A DNA stretch of 64,000 nucleotides from contig NC_134366.1 of assembly GCF_035582795.1 (NCBI RefSeq), forward strand, positions 92,251,756-92,315,755. The letters are read 5' to 3'. The notes beneath the pieces are model-generated. The model was not told where the DNA came from, searched no databases, and saw only the letters and a program-made list of their open reading frames with translations. Each line of letters starts with the position of its first letter. The stretch's first letter is position 1. The translations under genes were made by a program, and so were the position numbers. Below, piece after piece: positions 1-13,272 of the stretch. This stretch comes from Mycteria americana. Its lineage: Eukaryota; Chordata; Aves; Ciconiiformes; Ciconiidae.

Positions 1-1846
1 TGGGCAGCCATTGCTGAGGGTTTATTCCTTTCAAACCCCTAGTCTGTCTTTTTCCCTGTCCCTGGGTTCTAGGACTCAGCTGAAAACCAAAGGAGGTCCT
101 GAGAGGGAAGAAATCAAAAGGAGAGTAAAATCTGCCTTTGTCTTTTGCAAAGTGCCACAATTAATTTCTTTTTCATTGTTTACAGAAAGATTACATGAAA
201 TTCTGAAAACTCTGAATTGTTCTTTAAAATCCAATAAGAAATTATTACTAACTGTGTATAACAGTGCTATGAAGGCTTTTTTTGTTTTTAAATAGAAGAT
301 TGACATTTAAATACATTTGCAATTCCTGAACCCAAAAAGGGAAGCTGAATTTAATTTGTGGGAATCTTTTGGTAGATGGGGTTTAGTTTTCTTCAGCTGA
401 TGGTTCCTTCTCTTTAGATGACCCTTCCCTCGTTTTGAGGGGTTTTCAGTGACCTTGTCTTACATCCAGCAAAGTAAGTGTTAAGCACAACCTCTCTCTG
501 GGTATCTCTGAGTCTTAACAAAGGAATCAGAACTAAATATGTTCTCATCTTCTTTATTGTCAGGCACTCTAAATCTTTGGTTTTCTTCATGCCTTGCATT
601 GTTTCTAATGAAAGCATAAGCTGTTAGAAAGGATTTAGGATATGGCAGCAATGGTACCGTTTGACGGACTACACAGGTTTTCTCAAGCTATTTTGGCAGT
701 TCGGTTTCCAGATATCCAAATTATGGGGAACAGTTGGCTTCTGAGTGCTGGAGTTAAGGAGGCAGCACTTCAGTGTCATAGGCATCAATTCTGTCACTAT
801 AAGCACTTGCAGAAAAGATAGCTTTATATTTAAAGCAAGTAGTTTTGCATTTGTTTCCTCAACCTGGTGGTGGTGGAGAAGCCTCTGCAGAAAAGTGAGG
901 AGTCTGTTTTAAAGGCTGGGCTTTTGAGCCCTCTGAAAACTTGGCCCCAGGTGGTTTTCATTAGAATGGCAAATTCATATCTCAAAGAATGGCATTCAGG
1001 AACCTGCCGAACAGGCCAAGCTCTGCCCTCAGATTTCAGTGGGATTGCTTAGAGCAGTTGAGCTTTATCATATACAAGTGCCAGGAGGGTAGAGATTTCC
1101 CAGAAGCAGAAGGTGTGGTTGGAATAAAATCCTTCTGCAATTGTTGCTCAGCACTAGGGGCCGAAGTACTGGAAACCTCTCTGCCGGTTTTCCTGTTGTG
1201 GATATATACAAGGCTACTGGAGTGGCACAAATTGGCTCTGGTTCAACTTCACTGGTCCTTCCAGCAGCTGGATTTTCCAATGCTCCATAGGGAACAAAAA
1301 ATGTAGAGGTATTTGCTTGGGGTTTTTATTCTTTTTCCCCTCTCAGTTGTGCTTCTGCAGAGGACTTGATGGACTTGGGTGGTCTTTGCAGAAGTATCAT
1401 TGTAAGAAACTATTCCCGGTCACGCTATCAGTGCAGCAGAATTTATAATCTGAACGTGGGGTTTCCCATTACAGGCTTTGTGTGTAGCTAGTAATGTATT
1501 TTTTTCCAGATGAAATGTGTGGAATGTGTTATAAATGCTCTCTAAGTACTCAGATGTTTCAGTGTGCTTACTGCCAGTTTTTCAGAGATGCCACTTTTTG
1601 TACAAGGTATTTGTCTTTAGGAAGAAGGGTATGACATGAGCTTGGATGGGAGATCTGGAGGGGCTTGTTTGTACCCTGTACTACTTGAACTGACATAAAG
1701 CCTTGCTGCTTTTATGCATGTTGACAAAAGGAATCTTAAGCAATTTCAAAAACCTGCAGAACCTGCTAGATCTCTGCAGAACAAAGGTGACAAAAGGCTT
1801 GTGCAGAAGCAACATTTTACTTACACTGCTGCCTTTCTCTCCACAG
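1..1846 (+). other. MYO10: MYO10 intron, partial; no other feature seen
   Basis: Sequence upstream of the first exon in the window. It ends in a pyrimidine-rich acceptor (tctctccacag). I looked for the preceding PH-domain exons (the segment beginning around the GYLKKEG motif) and did not find them, so they lie off the left edge. The open frames here are short and resemble nothing I recognise. Confidence 0.7.
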
Positions 1847-1940
1847 CCAGTGGTTTAGCGTACTGAGTCAAGTCCATGCGTCCACAGAGCAAGAGATCCG
1901 AGAGATGCATGATGAGCAGGCAAATCCACAGAATGCTGTG
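1847..1940 (+). CDS. MYO10: MYO10 coding exon: end of the inserted PH domain
   Basis: 94 bases, entering with one base that completes a codon, then 31 codons. It reads QWFSVLSQVHAS and then EMHDEQANPQNAV. It is flanked by ccacag and gtaagt. This is the C-terminal helix of the PH domain that is inserted into the split PH1 domain, plus the linker back to PH1. The helix carries the conserved Trp of PH domains. The sequence matches human MYO10 almost residue for residue from memory. Confidence 0.95.
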
Positions 1941-2725
1941 GTAAGTCTAAATCTGAAGAACTTGTCAAAGCAAGTATTTTTTAGAAAACAAGGAGCACTG
2001 TGGTGGCCACAGCTTCTGAGAGTCACAACCTGGGTTTCCTTAAATGCAGTGGTAGCTGTGACACTGGCTAGAAGCTCCATGTCCTTGACCCTGTAGCTAT
2101 ACGAGAGGAGAGTCTGACTTCTGATTCCTCTCCCATCATTCACCTTGATGAAAAATGAGTGTTGGTTTTGAGGGTGTTTTTTTCTGGTCCAGTTCCCTAT
2201 CACACCACAGTGTACGCTTGAGTTTCAAGTTTTGCAAAGATACAGTTAATGAGTAAGTTAAAAACCCAGGAGTAGAAAATTTGAGATTTCTCTGGTCCTG
2301 CATTTATCATTCTGTACAACATACACTGGGAATAAGTGGGATAAATTTGGAACCTAATATCAAGCAAAGGGAAATAAAAACTTCTGCTTAATGGCTTCAG
2401 AAGTTCATTCTGAGAGGATGCCATTTATATTGGGATGGCACTTTTAGGTGAAAAATTCAAGCAGGTTTGGAAGCATAGAAAAATAAGAGCAGTTTTTGAG
2501 CTGCCTCCAGCTCAACTAGAGATAATCTTGTATTGGATCTGTTTATCTGAGTCTCTTAGTTTTCCCCTCAGCAGTTTTAATGGTTAAGAGAAACTGATGC
2601 CCAAATCTGCAGTTCATTTTGCGTGATCAAAGCTGCTGCTCCTGTCGCCTGTCTCTGAGGAGACTACTGTGAGTAATGTAATAGTAAATGTCTTCCTCCT
2701 CTTCTGACTGGATATTTGTTTATAG

Positions 2726-2781
2726 GGTACACTCGATGTAGGACTAATTGATTCTGTCTGTGCTGCTGACAATCCAGATAG
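2726..2781 (+). CDS. MYO10: MYO10 coding exon: start of the PH1 C-terminal half
   Basis: 56 bases, 18 codons plus two bases of a split Arg codon completed in the next exon. It reads GTLDVGLIDSVCAADNPDR. It lies between tatag and gtaagt. It encodes strands of the C-terminal half of the split PH1 domain. The exon is too short to stand out as an open frame and was recognised by sequence and by phase with its neighbours. Confidence 0.93.
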
Positions 2782-5215
2782 GTAAGTCAGAACCATCCCT
2801 GGTGACTTTCTTTTTCTCCTTTCTCTAGCCAAAATCGAATGCTTTATACTTTAGTTTCTATATTTTACTGACCAACCATGCATTAAAGTGATTCATTATT
2901 GTCTCCCTTTTCATAGTACTAAACACCACATGTTAAAACATGGAATAGGAATGGCGGTGGGTTTTGTGGGGGCTTCACTGACTTCCCTGATGCTGCTTCA
3001 TATATGAACTGTTCAGCTACTAAAGTGATCCAAACGTAGATTAAGTATTTCATTCGTTTATACAAGTAATGCTCCTGAAAAACAGCAGCTTATTTTTGAG
3101 TGCTTTAGCAATATAGTAGGCAGAAAAATTAATTTGGACATTTTTCTGTTCAGCTTCTCATGCAAGAATGTTGTATTCTACAGGGATGAGAATTATTTCT
3201 CAGAATAAAAATGTCTTATAACAAATAAGACAATGTGGGAAAAACTAAAAAACAACCATCGGGATATTTTTAGTTCTTGAACAAGTAACAGTGTTTTGGG
3301 AGATGAAAAGTAATCTGGGTTCAGGCTATGACTCTGGTTATAAGGTTACTGACTGTGAGGTATTATTTGTACTGTAGGAGTTCATTCCAGTCTCCTTATT
3401 GCACATGTGTGAAACAGCTGGGTTTAAGTTACTGCTTTGTCCTTGGCCTGCCAAGACACTGATACCACAAGTAACTGTGATTATAAGCCCAGGTTCCCTA
3501 AACAACACAACACAAATGTCCAGAGCTTTCAAACTTTTACATTAGAAAGGCATTTCTCCTGTAAGCATTTTGCACACAGATTTTTTTTTCTTCTAATTTT
3601 TTTTTTTTTAATTCTCTGAGTCTAAATCAGTGATGGAAGGTTTTTCAATTAAGAAACAAATTTGACTAATACAAGCAATAGATTATTTTTATCTTGACAC
3701 ATATGAACCCACTACTGCAAGGTCAAAAGAGAGAAGCTCAGCAGAGAGCCCTTTGAATCTGTATTCAGAAAGAATCCCAAGAATGGGGCTTCCATTATTT
3801 TCCTAAACTGAGGAGGAGGAGAGGGGAGCCTGGAAGGTTGGCTACTGTTGATCATAGCCTCCTGCTTGATAGCGTGATCTACCTTAGTTTATACCTTAGC
3901 GCTCTCCTTTTTCAGTTCTTTTGCTACAGCTCATCTATAGCTTGTGTCCTGTATGTCCCATTATCCAGCTTTCTAGAGTGTGCTTCATGTAGCTCGGTCT
4001 AAAGCTGCCTCCTCTTCACACATTTTAAAACATGGTCAACGAAATTCTTCTGTTCGGTTCACATGCCCACTTCTTTCCTCATCCACCACTCTTCCTGAAT
4101 AGTGTAGCACTTCAGCACCCCAGTGAGTGTGACCAAAACGTTGGAATCTGATCGCTCCTTTACCCCCTTCTATGGCACTGGTGAGCACTAGCTGTAGGTA
4201 ACTCTTCTTTAACTTTTAAGATAACTTACACACTTCTCATGTTACTTGATTTACTGTAACCTCCCTTCACACAGTTTTCTAATTTTTCCTCCTAATAATT
4301 TTATTTACTTTTTTTTTTTTATCCTGGCATCCATCTAGCTTTTACATGGCACACACCATTTTTGGAGAATGGTATCATATTTGGGTGAACCTCTCCATCC
4401 CCATAAACAATTTTTTGATTGGTTCTAATTTCTACCTAGTTACCTTCTTGCAAGAACCGTAAAAGGAAGGCCCATAACCTTCTCGTGCATGGGGTGGCCC
4501 AGACTGCATCGTTCCCATTTTCTACATCTGATACAGTTCTTAAAAACTGTGTGTGTTCCAGGATGAAAAAATTAATGGTAAAGAGTTAAAGCAAGCGTTT
4601 GTAGACTGAAAAACCTGCCTCTCTAATCCAGAGAGCCATCAGCACAGTTCACTTGGGCTAATTCTTCATGCTTCAGTGAACCCTGGTGTAGCATTGGGTA
4701 AAAGCCAGACTCTCATTAAAAATAGATTGCACTCTCTGCGAATTGGGTTGCACTGCATTAAAAATAAAGGAATCTGTGTTCACATGCTGCTTCACTATAG
4801 ACCTTTGTAAATTGTAATTGGTTTTAGCTAATGTAACTACTGAAGCAGACACTCTAAATAGATCTGACCCTGAAATAGAGTTCTGATTCACATCCAAAGC
4901 TGATTAAAGATTGGAGGTTTTTCTCACCATAGATTTATTCTGAGATAAGACAAGTTGCAATTTAATGTAAACTTTCCCACCATTCAGAGCCCTAGCATTT
5001 TGGTGTGAATCCAACATAATTGAGTCTTTTCAAATGGTTAATTTTTTTTTTTTTTTTTTAGGTTTAGTGGTGTTGAAATAAATGCTTTAGAGGTGGACAG
5101 TATTTGTCTGAACAGAAAATGCAAACAATGGACAGTGTTTATGGTTATGGTGAGTGAGGTAAACAGTACCTATGTTGATTGTAAAGGCTTTTTCCATCTT
5201 CATTTATTTTCATAG

Positions 5216-5358
5216 ACCCAATTCATTCGTGATCATCACTGCTAATCGTGTTCTTCACTGTAATGCTGACACTCCTGAAGAGATGCATCACTGGATAACC
5301 CTGCTCCAAAGGTCGAAGGGGGACACTAGAGTGGAGGGGCAAGAATTCATTGTGAGGG
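5216..5358 (+). CDS. MYO10: MYO10 coding exon: PH1 C-terminal half
   Basis: 143 bases: one base closing the split Arg codon, 47 codons, one base opening a split Gly codon. It begins PNSFVIITANRVLHCNADTP and ends GQEFIVR. The donor is gtaaga. The run EEMHHWITLLQRSK is the C-terminal helix of the split PH1 domain with its conserved Trp. Together with the preceding PH domain this module is the PtdIns(3,4,5)P3 sensor that brings MYO10 to the plasma membrane (family knowledge). Confidence 0.96.
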
Positions 5359-5813
5359 GTAAGAACTGAGTGGGGCAGAAACAAAGTAATTAACATCCAT
5401 TAAGCTTTGAAGAGATTGTTCCCACAATACAATCTGAGTAATATGCTAACATTGCATGGCAGTGTTGGAGCCTCATCTTTGTACGGTGGAGTTTACTCAC
5501 AAATTAATACAGCTGTAATTATACTCCTGCTATGCCATGTAAGAAAACACTGTAATGATGACAAAAGCATTTCTGTAAGTTGACAAAAGAATTTTTCCAG
5601 GTAAACACCAAAGTTGAGAAGTTTTCATATTAACTTTATTATATCTTCATCATTTCATTGTTTGAGAATTTTACTCAAAGTTGTTTGCTATGTGGCTAAA
5701 CAATTCGCATCATATTTTTGTTGTTGTCGAAAGTATACAACTAACTTTTAACAACGTAATTTTGTCCAGCTCTGTTTAACAAAAAAGTGTGATTCAAACT
5801 GTGTCTTTAACAG

Positions 5814-6008
5814 GATGGCTACACAAGGAAGTAAAGAACAACCCAAAGATGTCTTCATTGAAACTAAAGAAGCGTTGGTTTGTTTTGACGCACAATTCTT
5901 TGGACTACTACAAGAGTTCGGAGAAAAATGCTCTGAAATTGGGTACACTGGTCCTGAACAGCCTCTGCTCGGTGGTCCCACCTGATGAAAAAATCTTCAA
6001 AGAGACAG
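5814..6008 (+). CDS. MYO10: MYO10 coding exon: N-terminal half of the last PH domain
   Basis: 195 bases: two bases completing a Gly codon, 64 codons, one base of the next Gly codon. It starts WLHKEVKNNPKMSSLKLKKR, continues with WFVLT and DYYKSSEKNALKLG, and ends PPDEKIFKET. The KLKKRW basic stretch at the first strands and the WFVL core are typical PH features. The acceptor is ttaacag and the donor gtaatt. Confidence 0.97.
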
Positions 6009-7156
6009 GTAATTGTTTGCTCTTGTTCAAATATGCTTTCAGTTGCCTTCTGTCCTACTACCTAGTAATGCAACAAACAGTGCATAGGAGTATTTTAAAT
6101 GGATTATTATGATTGCAGTTTGATGAACAAATCGAGTTCCTAAGTCACTGAGGCATTTTACTGGGAATTACTGGGCAAAAAACAGGGTAATAATGTCTAC
6201 AGGAGTAAATCTTGTTCTCACCAACATTCAAGTTATTGTAGACTCCTACTGCTGCTAAGTTAGTGTGAATACTTAATGCTTACACATCAAAGACCTGGGG
6301 AAGGACATACGGGTAGCACTCTCCTCATACTTTATTTTATGTGCTGAGGAACTATGAAGACTAACATTGGTGGAGCACGTATAGGGAGATCTAGAGTAAG
6401 AGTCCAGTTTGTGCTAACCTACATACTGCATCTGAGTCAGCTCCCCTGTGCATTTTCAAAACTGGTTTTCAACTTGGAAGTGGCTGTTTGCAAATGAGAA
6501 GTGGCTGTTGACAGCCCTATATAATCTTATTGGGGTCACTGATGCTTCAAAGAGCCTTTCGCTAGTGAAAGATGAAATAGATTTTCTTTAATTGAATCTG
6601 CTTCATAAAAAGCCTACACAATGATGCAGAGAGAGAATGTGAACTGAAATGCTCTTCCTGTTATAGTTGCCACTTCATTGGTGTGAAATTAATGACATTT
6701 TACAGAAGAGGTAGTTCATGCTTTGTACCTGTTTGTATGTGTGCCACAGATGATGAGAGACTCTCACATACAAAGCAAGACTGTCTCAGATTTTCCTGTG
6801 ACAGACAGCACTGGAGAAGTAGGGCCCACAAGCCACGAGTAGCTAAGAGTATTCTATACTGTTGTCTTACGGTCACCTTTACTAAGATTACTGCATAAAA
6901 TGGGAGGCTGCATGATGGCAGTTGTACTCCAAGATTACTCCTAGGCTTTTTTAAAGGAGAGAATCTCCTTTAATACCATAGTATCTGTATTATGATACCT
7001 AATTACTTGTACAACTTCTCAGTTCCTGAAAAACTGCCAGCATGATCCAGAATGCAGCACTCGGGGTCTGACGGGACTACAGCTGTTTTCAGATAAAAGT
7101 TGGGGTATTTATATAGATACAACTTCTATGATTAATAATTTTTACTGTTGTGCTAG

Positions 7157-7314
7157 GTTATTGGAATGTAACTGTATACGGACGCAAACATTGTTACCGC
7201 CTCTATACAAAATTGCTTAATGAGGCGACCCGCTGGTCAAGTGCCATCCAGAATGTGATTGACACAAAAGCACCAATTGATACTCCAACTCAGCAACTTA
7301 TTCAGGATATTAAG
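7157..7314 (+). CDS. MYO10: MYO10 coding exon: end of last PH domain and linker to MyTH4
   Basis: 158 bases: two bases plus 52 codons. It begins GYWNVTVYGRKHCYRLYTKL, continues with NEATRWSSAIQNVIDTK (the C-terminal PH helix with conserved Trp) and ends in the linker QQLIQDIK that leads into MyTH4. The donor gtaggc follows AAG. Reading past this donor gives an open frame with no family resemblance, so the donor is real. Confidence 0.97.
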
Positions 7315-8548
7315 GTAGGCACAAATAGGAGGGCATGGGGTTGGAAAGAATGGTCGCTTAAATATTTGAAATCAGTCTCTTTTTTTATGTTGGCTTTGCC
7401 ATACTTTCTGCCAAACCAGAAAATGTGAGTTTTAATCACACAGTGACATGGACTGAAATTGTGGAACCTGAATGTATTCACTGACCTGATAAAGGAATGT
7501 GTGTCTAAACAGTAAAAGAACAAAGTATGAAGTGCAACTTGGTGGGCAAGAGGAATAACTTTTTTCCATGAAAACAGTAACAAGTTTTACTGGTTTGTGT
7601 AACTTGAGAGACATTGCTATACCAGGCAGTAGAGCGCAGTGTGCAGGTTCATGAGTTAGCAGACCTGTTTGGTTGTGTCCACAGTGAGCAGCACACCAGG
7701 ATGTGGACTAGATAGCTCCTGTGATTTTTTTCATTATGCTTCATTTCTTGTTCTGTGATAGCACAGGCTAAACATCTCATGTCTCTGCGTGATGAGAAAC
7801 ATATTCAATTAATGCTTACTGCTTTATGGTCCTGTTGGAGACATTGCATGCATAGCCAGAGAAGGTATTTCTGGAGATTTTGCTGATCTGCTTTCAGGAG
7901 AGAGGATGATGATTCTCAGAAGAGACAAAAAAAAAAAAGTATCAAGTCCTAAATCCCAAGACTATGAAGGCTGTTTTTCAGAGCAGTAGAAATATGTGGA
8001 AGTTCAGGATTGATAGAAGACAGTGGTCACACATCTGTCAAACTTGGCCTAAGAAAGAACAGTATTTAGATGTCGGAGTAGGTGCATCAGGTTTACATCA
8101 GCAGTTTTTCTGGACTATTTTGTTATGGTAGCTCCTGTAGATTCTAACTGAAAAGGCCAATTGGTTATGCTGGAGAAATATTTTTAAATAAAACTTGAAT
8201 ACAGATGTCTTAATTCCAGTTATGAAATACTGGAGTAAAAACAATTTTAAAATGAAAACACACTTCAAAAAATTTTGTGAAACTTCATTTTTGCCTCCTG
8301 CAGCTCTGCTGTGGTTTGTTTTTTACCGCACAGATAAAGTAAGCTTATGCAAGGCCTGAGGTTAGCAGGTATTGAGCATTCATAGTGCACAGAGTGCCAT
8401 GGGAGCCACAGTGCTCACGACTGGATTTGGCACCAAATAGTGTTGATAACAGTGATGACTGATTTCTTCACAGCCAACATAAAGGCACAAAGCATTGCAT
8501 TATTGTTAATGCTGGACCCCAAATCCTGCTTTTTTCTTACCCCAATAG

Positions 8549-8672
8549 GAAAACTGCCTGAATGCTGATGTGGTTGAACAGATTTATAAGAGAAACCCTA
8601 TTCTCCGTTACACTCATCATCCGTTGCACTCGCCATTACTGCCATTGCCGTATGGGGACATCAATCTAAACT
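8549..8672 (+). CDS. MYO10: MYO10 coding exon: start of MyTH4 domain
   Basis: 124 bases: 41 codons plus one base of a Leu codon. It begins ENCLNADVVEQIYKRNPILR and goes on to the HHPLHSPLLPLPYGDINLN segment, the proline-rich start of the MyTH4 domain. The acceptor is cccaatag and the donor gtaagt. Confidence 0.97.
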
Positions 8673-10438
8673 GTAAGTTTTTCAGTCATAGAAACAGTTT
8701 TCCTTATGAAAGACTAAACCAGAGGACGGGAGGTTTTAGTCAGTGGACTATAGTGAAGTAATGGTAGGCAAAATACATTTTTATAATACAAATAGACACG
8801 TTTCCCTGTTCTCTTTCAGGAGGTAGAGAATAGCAGTTTGTCTAGCATAGAGCCATGGGCTTGTGGTGCTCCTGCTGTTACTGAAGGGAAGGTTGCTATT
8901 GCTTCTGTGATACAAGTTCATTACCCTCACCAACGCGGTTAAGACCACCAAGTTTGAAAACCCTTGCGCTGAAATAAGCAACTAAACCCAATTCATTTGG
9001 TCTCCTTGAATCATATTCTCCTTCTGAAATTATTGTTGCTTCCTACCTCATGAGGGGAGCTGCAGCAGCCACAACTTCTAATTAACAACAAGTGTAGTTT
9101 CATCAGTTGTGACGGGAAGCATTATTTATGTGAAACAATATTTGAGTGGACATTATTCTAAAAAGTAATGGGTCATTTACTCCTGAAACAGGTGTAATCA
9201 TGTCTTTTAATATCTTTGGCTCAGTCACTAACTTAGAAGTCTTGTTTTGAATGAATGGTTCAGAGGTATTGATGGTTGTGAATTTGGTGTCCTTAAATGG
9301 ATTTGCTTATCTTATTTTGCAACTGCAAATTAAACAAGATATGATTCAGATCAGAAGTTTCATCCTTGGGAGCAGGGTGGGAGGTCACAGTTCATTAAAA
9401 GCTAAAGTATTTCAGGTAAGATTTCCTGAAAAGTCAAGTGATATCCTTCTGCTCAAATGACAAGGAAAAGGAAAATCCTAGGAGAAACCTTTCCCTTCTC
9501 TTCCCCCTCCTCCTCCTGTACAGTAGCAAGGCACAGTTCTGATCTTCTCAGCTCTTGGGCTGGTTGTCCCATGCAGCAGCACAGCATGGTTGCTCTCAAT
9601 TCCCCATGGACAGGAATGGCTAGCTCCCTCTGAGGTAGAAGTCTTACCAAAGTCTTCCCATACTAAATGTAGCTCCACAGATGGACTGATGCTCAGTTAT
9701 TGCCTTGACTTGCAGTTGAGTTTTAGTTATTTTCTGTAGTAGTAAAATGTCAGGTTAGAAACTTAATATTCGTAACACGTCTGTACTGTTTTGTGCTTTG
9801 ATGGTTAGTAGGCCTAACTGATTCAGACATCAGAGCAATCTCTTCCATCTCTTGAACCCAAGACCTGCATGGTACTTTTAAGTAGATTGTGAAAGTTGTT
9901 CACCCACGCTGAACAACCTGTAGTACAAAAACAATCACCACCTTTTCCAGCACTCAAAAAGCAAGTTGCAGTTTCATGGCAATTATGTAGTTTAGTAGTA
10001 TTGTTTGGGTTTAATTGAAATGCTATTGCTGTGATGCTATGTATCTTTGTCACTTTCCATAATGCAGTCATGCTTTACCTCACTTATGATCTGATTAGAT
10101 TTTCAGTTTCTTGTGACAGTGAAAAGTGATAGACACTTCAGCAGTGTGGATTGCTCTGGAAGGAAGATTCTCCATCAAAAAAACTCTGATCAAGCAAGAT
10201 ACACATTTTATGTTGTCAGAAAATGTCAAAATGGGATTTCATTAAATTCACATCAAATCTCAATAGCAAGATAGTTCATAAAATGCATTTGCATCATACA
10301 TTTGAAATGGAAAAAAAACATTTAATATCCTGCATAATAAGGGTCACAGAATAGCATTAAGCAATTCTTATGTTAAGCCCGAGTGCTTGCTCTTTCATAT
10401 CTCAGTCTCACACCTTTCTCCCTATTTTTCTTTTGTAG

Positions 10439-10736
10439 TGCTGCAAGACAAAGGCTACACAACTCTGCAGGATGAAGCCATCAAGATATTTAATTCTTTA
10501 CAGCAGCTGGAGTCTATGTCTGATCCCATCCCTATAATTCAAGGTATCCTCCAAACAGGACATGATTTACGACCTCTTCGAGATGAGCTCTACTGTCAGC
10601 TCATCAAGCAGACCAATAAAGTGCCTAACCCTGGGAGCGTGGGGAACCTGTATAGTTGGCAAATACTCACCTGCATGAGTTGCACATTTCTGCCAAGTCG
10701 CAGCATCCTCAAATATCTTAAATTCCATCTCAAAAG
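10439..10736 (+). CDS. MYO10: MYO10 coding exon: core of MyTH4 domain
   Basis: 298 bases: two bases, 98 codons, two bases of the next Arg codon. It starts LQDKGYTTLQDEAIKIFNSL. It contains the MyTH4 hallmarks LRDELYCQLIKQTNKVP and GNLYSWQILTC, ending in the LPSRSILKYLKFHLK helix. MyTH4 packs against FERM to form the supramodule that binds microtubules and cargo receptors. The acceptor is ttttgtag and the donor gtgaga. Confidence 0.98.
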
Positions 10737-12356
10737 GTGAGAAACTTTGAACTACTGGGGCAAGAGAAGAATTTTCTTCACTCACTGTTTTCTTCCCCAC
10801 AACTTGTAACAGTGTTTAAACATCTTGAAGTGAGACTTGAAGGTGCCTTCACTTAGTGAACTGGTTATGCCAAACAATTAATCTAAAAAAAATGTTGTAA
10901 GAAAAGCATGTATGGGTTGATCTAGGTGGAATTATTCTCATTTGAAGAATCAAGCAAAATCCCACTAAACTGAATGCATAATTTGCTAACATTGACCAAT
11001 GTTGGGGGCTTTCTGTAATTGTATAAAGTTGCGTAAATGACTTGCAGCGTGTATCCCCAGGTCCCATTCTCAACTGTCTAACCTGTTAGAAATTCTTCAT
11101 CCTTGTTACCTTAGTTTTGTGAGGTATGCATCATGCACATAAAAGAACATTAGGATGTTTAAAGATGTATTTGAGGTAGAAATGTCTGTTCACAAATCTA
11201 ATTTTAAGACATTAGTGACCATTAAAAAAATAAGTAAGTCCTTTTTGACAGTTCAGCACTAACCAGAACGTAGAGTTCCTCTTGCTGTGATGCAGCAGAA
11301 GAATGCAAAGAGTGTGTCATTAGGAAAGTTAGTCCACTAACAACAAACTGTTCTCAGTAATTTAAGTCATGTCTGTGTTTGTGCTAGAGCATGGACTTTG
11401 TAAATCACTTTGCTGAATGTAATTATTTTATAAATATTTGTAAAATGCTTCTATTGAAGATATACCTTTCAACCAAAGTAAGATTAGTGAAACACATCAA
11501 TCCCTTTATATAACTGTTAAAATGAAAAAATCCAACATTAATTCACTTTCTCAATTTAACTCAGTTCATAAACTGGTCTCCCAGTTAAAAAAATTGCAGC
11601 TGATAGAACATTTGTAGGTTGGTTTCAATATTACAGATGCATAGTCATTTTACAGCATTGCTGTAATCCTGCAGTAATCTTTTCATGCCCTGTAGATCAC
11701 GAATCACTGTACTTCACACAAACCTTAGTAGCTCTAAGAAGCTGGTATTTTATCACTGGAAATATTATAGAAAGACTCTGTGCTGAAAGCCTACCTGAAT
11801 TCAACAGTTTCCAATAATTAAGAGTTGAGTTCATTAAAGTTGTTAGTGAATACTCATAATACTAACTGCTGAACAGTAAGGTCTAGAGAGAATCTTTAAG
11901 AAAATCAGGAATAGAAATTGAGTATCCTAAGTGACACTATCACAAAACTAAGCAGTAAAAAATATGTTTTATTGCTTTTTTCTGAAGTACCTTAGTGCAG
12001 TTTTGTTTTCATTCAACAACTCTTATTGACAGAAAGGGGAGTTGATTACAAGATTTTTATAGTTATCTTGCTGTCAAATCTGAGTTGTTACAAGGTTCTG
12101 GTAGTTAATGCTATAAAGGTAGTTCAGTTTTTGCTTTCCATTAGGTTTGTAGAACAAAATGATGAATGCATGTAAGTTGTCCCACAGTAAATCACAAGTT
12201 AGTACACTTTCCTTGACAGTGAAGATAAACCTTTGAGCGTGTCAATTAAATAGCTTACTGGATACATCAGTACTTTCAGAAAAAAAATCTATTCTCAAAT
12301 AAGTAAACTTTCTGTTTCACAGACCAGCAGCTTAAGTAATAATATTTCTCTCACAG

Positions 12357-12564
12357 GGTTCGTGACCAGTTTCCAGGAACTGAAATGGAGAAATACGCAC
12401 TTTTTACTTATGAATCTCTGAAGAAAACCAAATGCAGAGAGTTTGTGCCATCGCGGGACGAAATAGAAGCTCTGATCAGCAGGCAGGAAATGACATCCAC
12501 AGTTTATTGCCATGGTGGGGGCTCCTGTAAGATTACAATCAACTCACACACTACAGCTGGAGAG
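12357..12564 (+). CDS. MYO10: MYO10 coding exon: end of MyTH4 and start of FERM F1 lobe
   Basis: 208 bases: one base plus 69 codons. It runs from VRDQFPGTEMEKYALFTYES through REFVPSRDEIEALISRQ (end of MyTH4) into STVYCHGGGSCKITINSHTT, the ubiquitin-like first strands of the FERM F1 lobe. The acceptor is ctcacag and the donor gtgaga after GAG. Confidence 0.97.
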
Positions 12565-13135
12565 GTGAGAAGTGGTGACAGAACGGCTTTGGCACAAAAT
12601 CAGTGTGTCCCTTTACGTGCCAGTTCCAGTCAGTAGTAGCCTTAAATTTTGGAAGCGCTGGAGGTTTCTCTATCGGTCTCTCCTTTCAGGGGAGGGAAAG
12701 CTTACAGAGCTGTCCCTCCAACCCCCAAGCGTGTTCTGAAGAAATCCCTGCTATAAAAACTGTCTTATTCTTTAGAGGATTACCCAACTATAGTTCCCTC
12801 TTAGAGGAAAAATTACAGGAAAGACTAAGCAATTCAGTAGAGGCATTGTTGGAATAACTTCAGTAGATATTGGTGTTTTTGAGAACCAAGTTGCTTCCTA
12901 AAGCTGGAAGACTCTTGCTGAGTTGGTGAAATACAGGGGTTATATCTGGCCAGGTGATGGCACACACATATTCTAAAAGAATCAGCATTATTTAGTATAA
13001 AAATTAAAGTGGAATTTGACAACAATTAATACTGCTGATGAGAACATGTTAGCAACGTTTTTAGTCTAATGTAAAACCTAGCTCTGAATTTTCTTCTAAT
13101 TATTTGTCTTACTCTGTGGTGCTGTTTTTCATTAG

Positions 13136-13272
13136 GTGGTTGAAAAGTTAATTCGTGGCTTGGCCATGGAGGATAGCAGAAATATGTTTGCTTTGTTTGA
13201 ATACAATGGAACTACTGATAAAGCAATTGAAAGCAGAACCATTGTGGCTGATGTCTTGGCAAAGTTTGAAAA
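13136..13272 (+). CDS. MYO10: MYO10 coding exon: FERM F1 lobe
   Basis: 137 bases: 45 codons plus two bases of a Lys codon. It begins VVEKLIRGLAMEDSRNMFAL and includes FEYNGTTDKAIESRTIVADV. I recall HV where this bird has TT in the NGTTDK loop, an ordinary surface difference. It completes the ubiquitin-like F1 fold. The acceptor is cattag and the donor gtgagt. Confidence 0.97.

Noticed and set aside
5043..5160. Acceptor-like T run plus AG at about 5059 before a MYO10 exon
   Set aside because: The following sequence has stops in the phase required, and the neighbouring exons already join in frame without it.
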